Positions 59,601-64,000 of a DNA stretch of 64,000 bases are shown piece after piece. The position numbers and the translations under genes are program-made. Every line of letters starts with the position of its first letter. The first letter of the stretch is position 1. The DNA is from Argopecten irradians (lineage: Eukaryota > Mollusca > Bivalvia > Pectinida > Pectinidae): NCBI RefSeq assembly GCF_041381155.1, contig NC_091134.1, positions 57,939,467 through 58,003,466 on the forward strand, given 5' to 3'. The notes under the pieces are model-generated. The model had not been told where the DNA came from. It worked only from the letters and a program-made list of their open reading frames with translations, and searched no databases.

Positions 59601-62600
59601 TTACTACTTGATCTGCTTACAAGTCCATGTGGATAAATTAATTTCACCAAAATCCTAACGGCAATAATAATAATAATAGTAATAAAATTTAGTTTATCGC
59701 TTACATATACTCTCGTCAAATTTATTTACATTTGTGTAATCAACACTGATTTAAATTTGCCAAATCAAGCTGTTTTTGATTTTGTAAAATTGGGTAGGTT
59801 TTGATAAATAATAAAATATCATATAATAGAAATTAATAAAACTTCAGGTACAATATCAAATCGTAATCCAACAACATCAACTAAAACATAAAATAAAACT
59901 AGAATCAAATGAGCAAACTAGATTTAACCCAAAGATAGAATGAAAGTGAAATATATGTTGACGTTTTGGGTCATTTGTAAAAATCGGTTTATGGGTATCA
60001 GATAAGGTCAATTCTCCTTTACAGCTAAATAAAAGGTTTTCATCAACTAATGTCAATAATGAACCTTAAGTTCTTCCACAATGCACCGAGTCACGCCCTC
60101 ATTTGGAATTCTTTGTGAGTTTGTGAAATTGAACAGCATTAAGCTTTCGTGAATAGGAAACAGCTATGATATGCTTTATCCTGTCAAACATGCACATGCC
60201 TCGGACACCGGTCAGTCAGCAACTGGACAGTCGATTTCCCGTCCAGTCTTGTCGGCCATGCTCAGCCTTTGTGACCAAAGACAAAAGGAGATACCTTATC
60301 ATGTCAGCTTATTCTACCTCACGTCTACAGCGACTTGAGTGTCCGCAAATGACCGAAGGTCAATTCAAAGCTACTGGAGCATGACAAAACAACCCATTGT
60401 ATCTGGTTATAATCAAATGATAATAACTCGTGAACGCACCTGTCTACTCATGCGAAGCCTTTTTCAGGTAGAGAAAGTGTTTGCTGATTGAATTTTAACT
60501 CCTTGGATGAGAAATAATTAGACCTATTTAGAGAAGTGTTCATGATAACAAAATATTAAACAGAAAAAAGTTAAATTTAACTTCGGTGTCATTTTCAGTA
60601 CCCTAAACATTATTATCAATACTGAACAACTTTTTATACATATATTCAGAGTCAGAAAATCAATCATAAATACATTCTCAAAATAAGTAAATAAATAGAT
60701 AAATAAATGTTTTTGTTTGAAATTCATTACTTTATTAGATCATATTTAAAAATAAAAGTTACGTTGTGACGTGACAAACAAATGCAGATCACTTCAATTG
60801 AAACAATTATATTAACATAATATTTTTACTTTTCATATTATTTAAACAAAATATCAAGATACACAAAATTAACTCACTACAATACCTTCCTTGGGAGACT
60901 CACACACGTGTTTCATACTGTCCTTTCATTAATATCCATTATATAACGGCAGGTCAGACATAACATACGTAAATACCGACTGCCATATTGCAAATGCATA
61001 CAAATTTGCAATAAGTGTATACAAATCAAAGAAACAGGAAAGAAAAAACATCCACAAGCAAGAAAAAGTCTTCCTCTTCCCCATCATAAAGGACTCTAAA
61101 CATTAAACGCTTTTCGTAATAGAAAGACGTAAAATACTTACCATCGAAATAATTCATTTATTCATGTATTAAAATTCAACACCAGCCGCGCTCGGCCTAT
61201 ATGACAGTAGGGCTAGTCTGGCCCTATCCCTACCGAGCTCTGGTTTAATCAGCCTTATCAATCTCCATTTTACTATTGTTATGAAAAACACATTTTAATA
61301 TTGACATTTTACCGGGATGTAGGTGTGAGAGATCGGTTAATAAGCTACCACTTACATTTCAATGTAACAACAGGTGTTTTTATGTAAATGCAGAAGGAAC
61401 GATTTACAAATATTTCAGAACAATATTTACAAAAATTGAACGAATAAATTATGAATCAGTAATCATAACATGATGAAGTGTTGTAGGCAATCGATTACTA
61501 GCTTTTTGAATAGGAACACACACTAAAAGTGACACTAAATCATAATTATACTGCCACATCATACCAATGTACACACGAGTATCTTATACGTTATCTTATC
61601 ATGAAGCATACGAGAAAGATTTGAATTTTTTATCATTGATATTTCCTTCAAATCCCATTTTCATCAAGCTATTATCCCGAAATAAACATAAACATTATCA
61701 TGTGCCTATCATAGGTAACAAAATGCATTTGTCTGTTGGACAGACTTTCAAAATTATTAAGCATATGGTACACACAATAGTTAATAATAACAAAATTTGT
61801 CAAGTTATGGAGATATAACACAAAAATCTTATGCATGAGTCAAGGACGTAGAAAATACTAATCAACCCCTAATAACAGTATGGTAAGAAGTTGGTGTTAA
61901 AACTCCATAATATAAATATCTAGTCCAATTATCACTCTAATTCAGTCCACTATAGCTAAATATTTCAAAGTTACACATTCTTTTGTGACTTTTTTTTCTA
62001 TGAAGTTATTACGCCGTTATATCAGCCAATCTGAAGCGACGTTACACATGGCGACGCCATTTCTTCTTTTATAGACTGATACACCATTGAAAATGTTTGT
62101 TATAAGCACAATTGAATAACCATTATTGTATATTATAGATAAAAAAATCATTTTTGATAAAGAATTATATCAGTTTTCAGGAGCAGTAGTCAATCAATTT
62201 TTTTTTTTCCGCTGGGGAAATCTTAACATGAATGTCGGGAATAGAATAAGAACTAAAGTTCCCTGTACATCGTATTAACATGTGATATTTAGATTACCTG
62301 GTTAGATTACCTGGAATAGTCTGAATGTTTAGCTCAAAATCGGCCATAGTCACCAGATAATTCCCCTTTGACTTCAAACTGTTAACAAACGAACAGTTTA
62401 AACACAAAATATACACTAATACGAAAAACACGGAGAAGACAACTAGGGGTTTTAGAGTGATGAACGACCAATTAACTTCTTTGTCATTCTATTTACGCTT
62501 GAACGTGCTAAATTTCTTCAATGTTTTCGTTTTCATGAGATTGTCCACTTATATGTTGTATTATTAATTATTAACAGTCTGATCATTTTACCTATGCCAT

Positions 62601-64000
62601 ACATATGTGTCTACTTTTGTTCTGCATTCCAAATAGCAATCATTTTATTCAAACGCCATTTGATTTCGATATTAAACTTTATATATAACAAACAAATATA
62701 AAGTATACATTTGATGTATTTTGTCACATGTAAACCAAATGTTTTTTTTTGTTCATTTTGAAAGCACATTGAATGACACTATGGCCTATGTACAGTACAA
62801 CTTTGTGAAGACATGGCCTGTTCTATCTGATATTGCCAACTTTGATGCTGTGGATAGAGATTTAATACCAATGCATAATAAAGGTTAGAAGTTTTATCAA
62901 AATTTTTCATAACTCATTATATTAACAAAGCTTTAATTTTCAGGTGAATGCAGAATGAACATGTAACTGGCATGTTTTCCGCTTTTACAAATTATCTTTA
63001 ATCAAACGTACAAATTGATAGGACAATAAGTATACTTCAATGCAATTTCTTCAAAATCATTTTAGATTAATAGAACATATATTGCAACAAGGAGCTCTGA
63101 TCAAGTATTAAAATAACACATAATAACCCCTTTACTCTTTTTTATATACTCAGAAACATATTCCGTCTTTGCATATTACATATTTAACTCCCTTGCGGGT
63201 AGGTAGCGATTGTTACGTCATTATTTTGTGAGCGCAATTCACGTCGTTTTCTCTGAAATGAATTACGTTAAGCTCATAAACACATGACGTCGCAATCAAT
63301 ACTTACCTGCAAGAACATAACTCTGTAATATGCAAATACGGTATATTGTTAAGTAGTGAACAACTAAGAAATGGACGGAGATATTAGAAATATTCATTTA
63401 TTGATAAGAGACATTGATAATTAGACAGTTGATTTTTAGCACTATGTAATAAAAATATTGTGAATAGAATGAATCCTTTCGGTTATTGTACAAGAGATAA
63501 ACTATTTAAAACTTTTTACCCAGACACGTTCAAGATAAGAAGTATTGATACTGAGATGTAAGTACAGTATAATCTTAAAACAGATCATGCCAAATATCAA
63601 CAACATTAATTGCAAAACCAATATTTAGAAATAATGGGTATTGATATTGATCAGTTTAAATGTTTTCAATATCATTTTCAACATATGTTACCCTGTTATG
63701 CCATTTAATAACGTCACCATTCTTCTATTACAGTGCGACATGATGTTAAAAACTGCGACAGTTTGAACCATTGAAAAGGAAAACGTTGATACTGTATAAC
63801 GTTGTTCCAGTAATCGGTTATAAACACTAACATTTAATTTGATTGACAGGTCCTAAGTATCTGATTGATAGACCAGCTATGCACGGTTGAGTGAGGCTGG
63901 TGTCAGCGCTATTGTTCTCTGTGAGAGGAGGCCTAATCCAGCTAATCATGGGAGAACAATTAACGTAACAATAGAACAAGGCACACATCAACTACATTAA
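53610..64000. other. Intergenic, no gene seen
   Basis: A+T-rich throughout. Small items: a minus donor GATG/GTAAGT near 61141 preceded by a G+C-richer patch (61185-61250), a 13-bp tandem duplication TTAGATTACCTGG at 62289-62314 and a short TAA run near 59665. No coding sequence was recognised. Confidence 0.55.
63168..63337. promoter_or_regulatory. Cluster of CRE-like and octamer sites
   Basis: CTTTGCAT (63168-63175), TTACGTCA (63213-63220), TGACGTCG (about 63285-63292) and a perfect octamer ATGCAAAT (63330-63337) fall within 170 bp. A minus-strand TTGCAG/GTAAGT donor (exon end 63307) lies in it. Confidence 0.28.

Noticed and set aside
6902-63337. Perfect octamers (ATTTGCAT/ATGCAAAT) at 6902, 10738, 23790, 43188 and 63330 as an octamer-enriched locus
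   Set aside because: With about 65% A+T, roughly five are expected in 64 kb on two strands, so the count alone is chance. Only the 10-bp pair at 43188 is kept.

Overview
The window reads as A+T-rich invertebrate nuclear DNA holding one secure gene in an otherwise gene-poor 64 kb. That gene, on the minus strand at 33335-32073, is an uninterrupted class III POU-homeodomain transcription factor (the POU3 / Brn-1/2/4 / Oct-6 / Drosophila vvl family) with an intact bipartite DNA-binding domain. A bivalve mollusc, probably a scallop, is the most likely source. The clues are the intronless POU3 gene, a CAAA-tailed retroposon ending at an AATAGGACG-type sequence, and MITE-like elements carrying CGCGAAA motifs. 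The match of these repeats to scallop repeats is from memory and was not checked by a search.

Layout. 1-5.2 kb is unique A+T-rich DNA with a few splice-like segments. 5.2-6.0 kb is a 31-bp minisatellite butted against a small inverted-repeat element. 6-14 kb is mostly featureless. 13.8-14.9 kb is a G-poor tract holding a 20/27-bp array. 15.2-17.7 kb has several short coding-like pieces and a perfect 236-bp tandem duplication. 20.5 kb holds a retroposon fragment and 23.5 kb a long GT microsatellite. 28.2 kb is a 33-bp array. 30.8-32.1 kb is the probable 3' UTR of the POU gene and 33.3-34.4 kb its upstream region, with CCAAT boxes, a POU-like palindrome and a strong minus-strand splice donor. 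36.3-37.75 kb is a 16-bp minisatellite into which a 538-bp retroposon has inserted with an 11-bp target duplication. 40.4 kb is a 32-bp array. 41-43.5 kb holds candidate enhancer motifs. 46.4-47.4 kb is an element of about 1 kb with inverted ends and TTAA at both tips. 49.7-50.4 kb is a second copy of the small inverted-repeat element butted against a 66-bp array. 51-64 kb is A+T-rich with a degenerate 30-bp array, a 50-T run and a few regulatory-looking clusters.

How it fits together. A developmental transcription factor alone in a large non-coding interval is the usual arrangement for POU3 genes, so much of the non-repeat DNA may be cis-regulatory. I found no operon, CRISPR array, tRNA, rRNA or recognisable transposase or reverse transcriptase, and no second gene that can be named. 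Several exon-like segments with good splice sites are recorded at low confidence. They could belong to long non-coding RNAs or to small unrecognised genes, or be chance.
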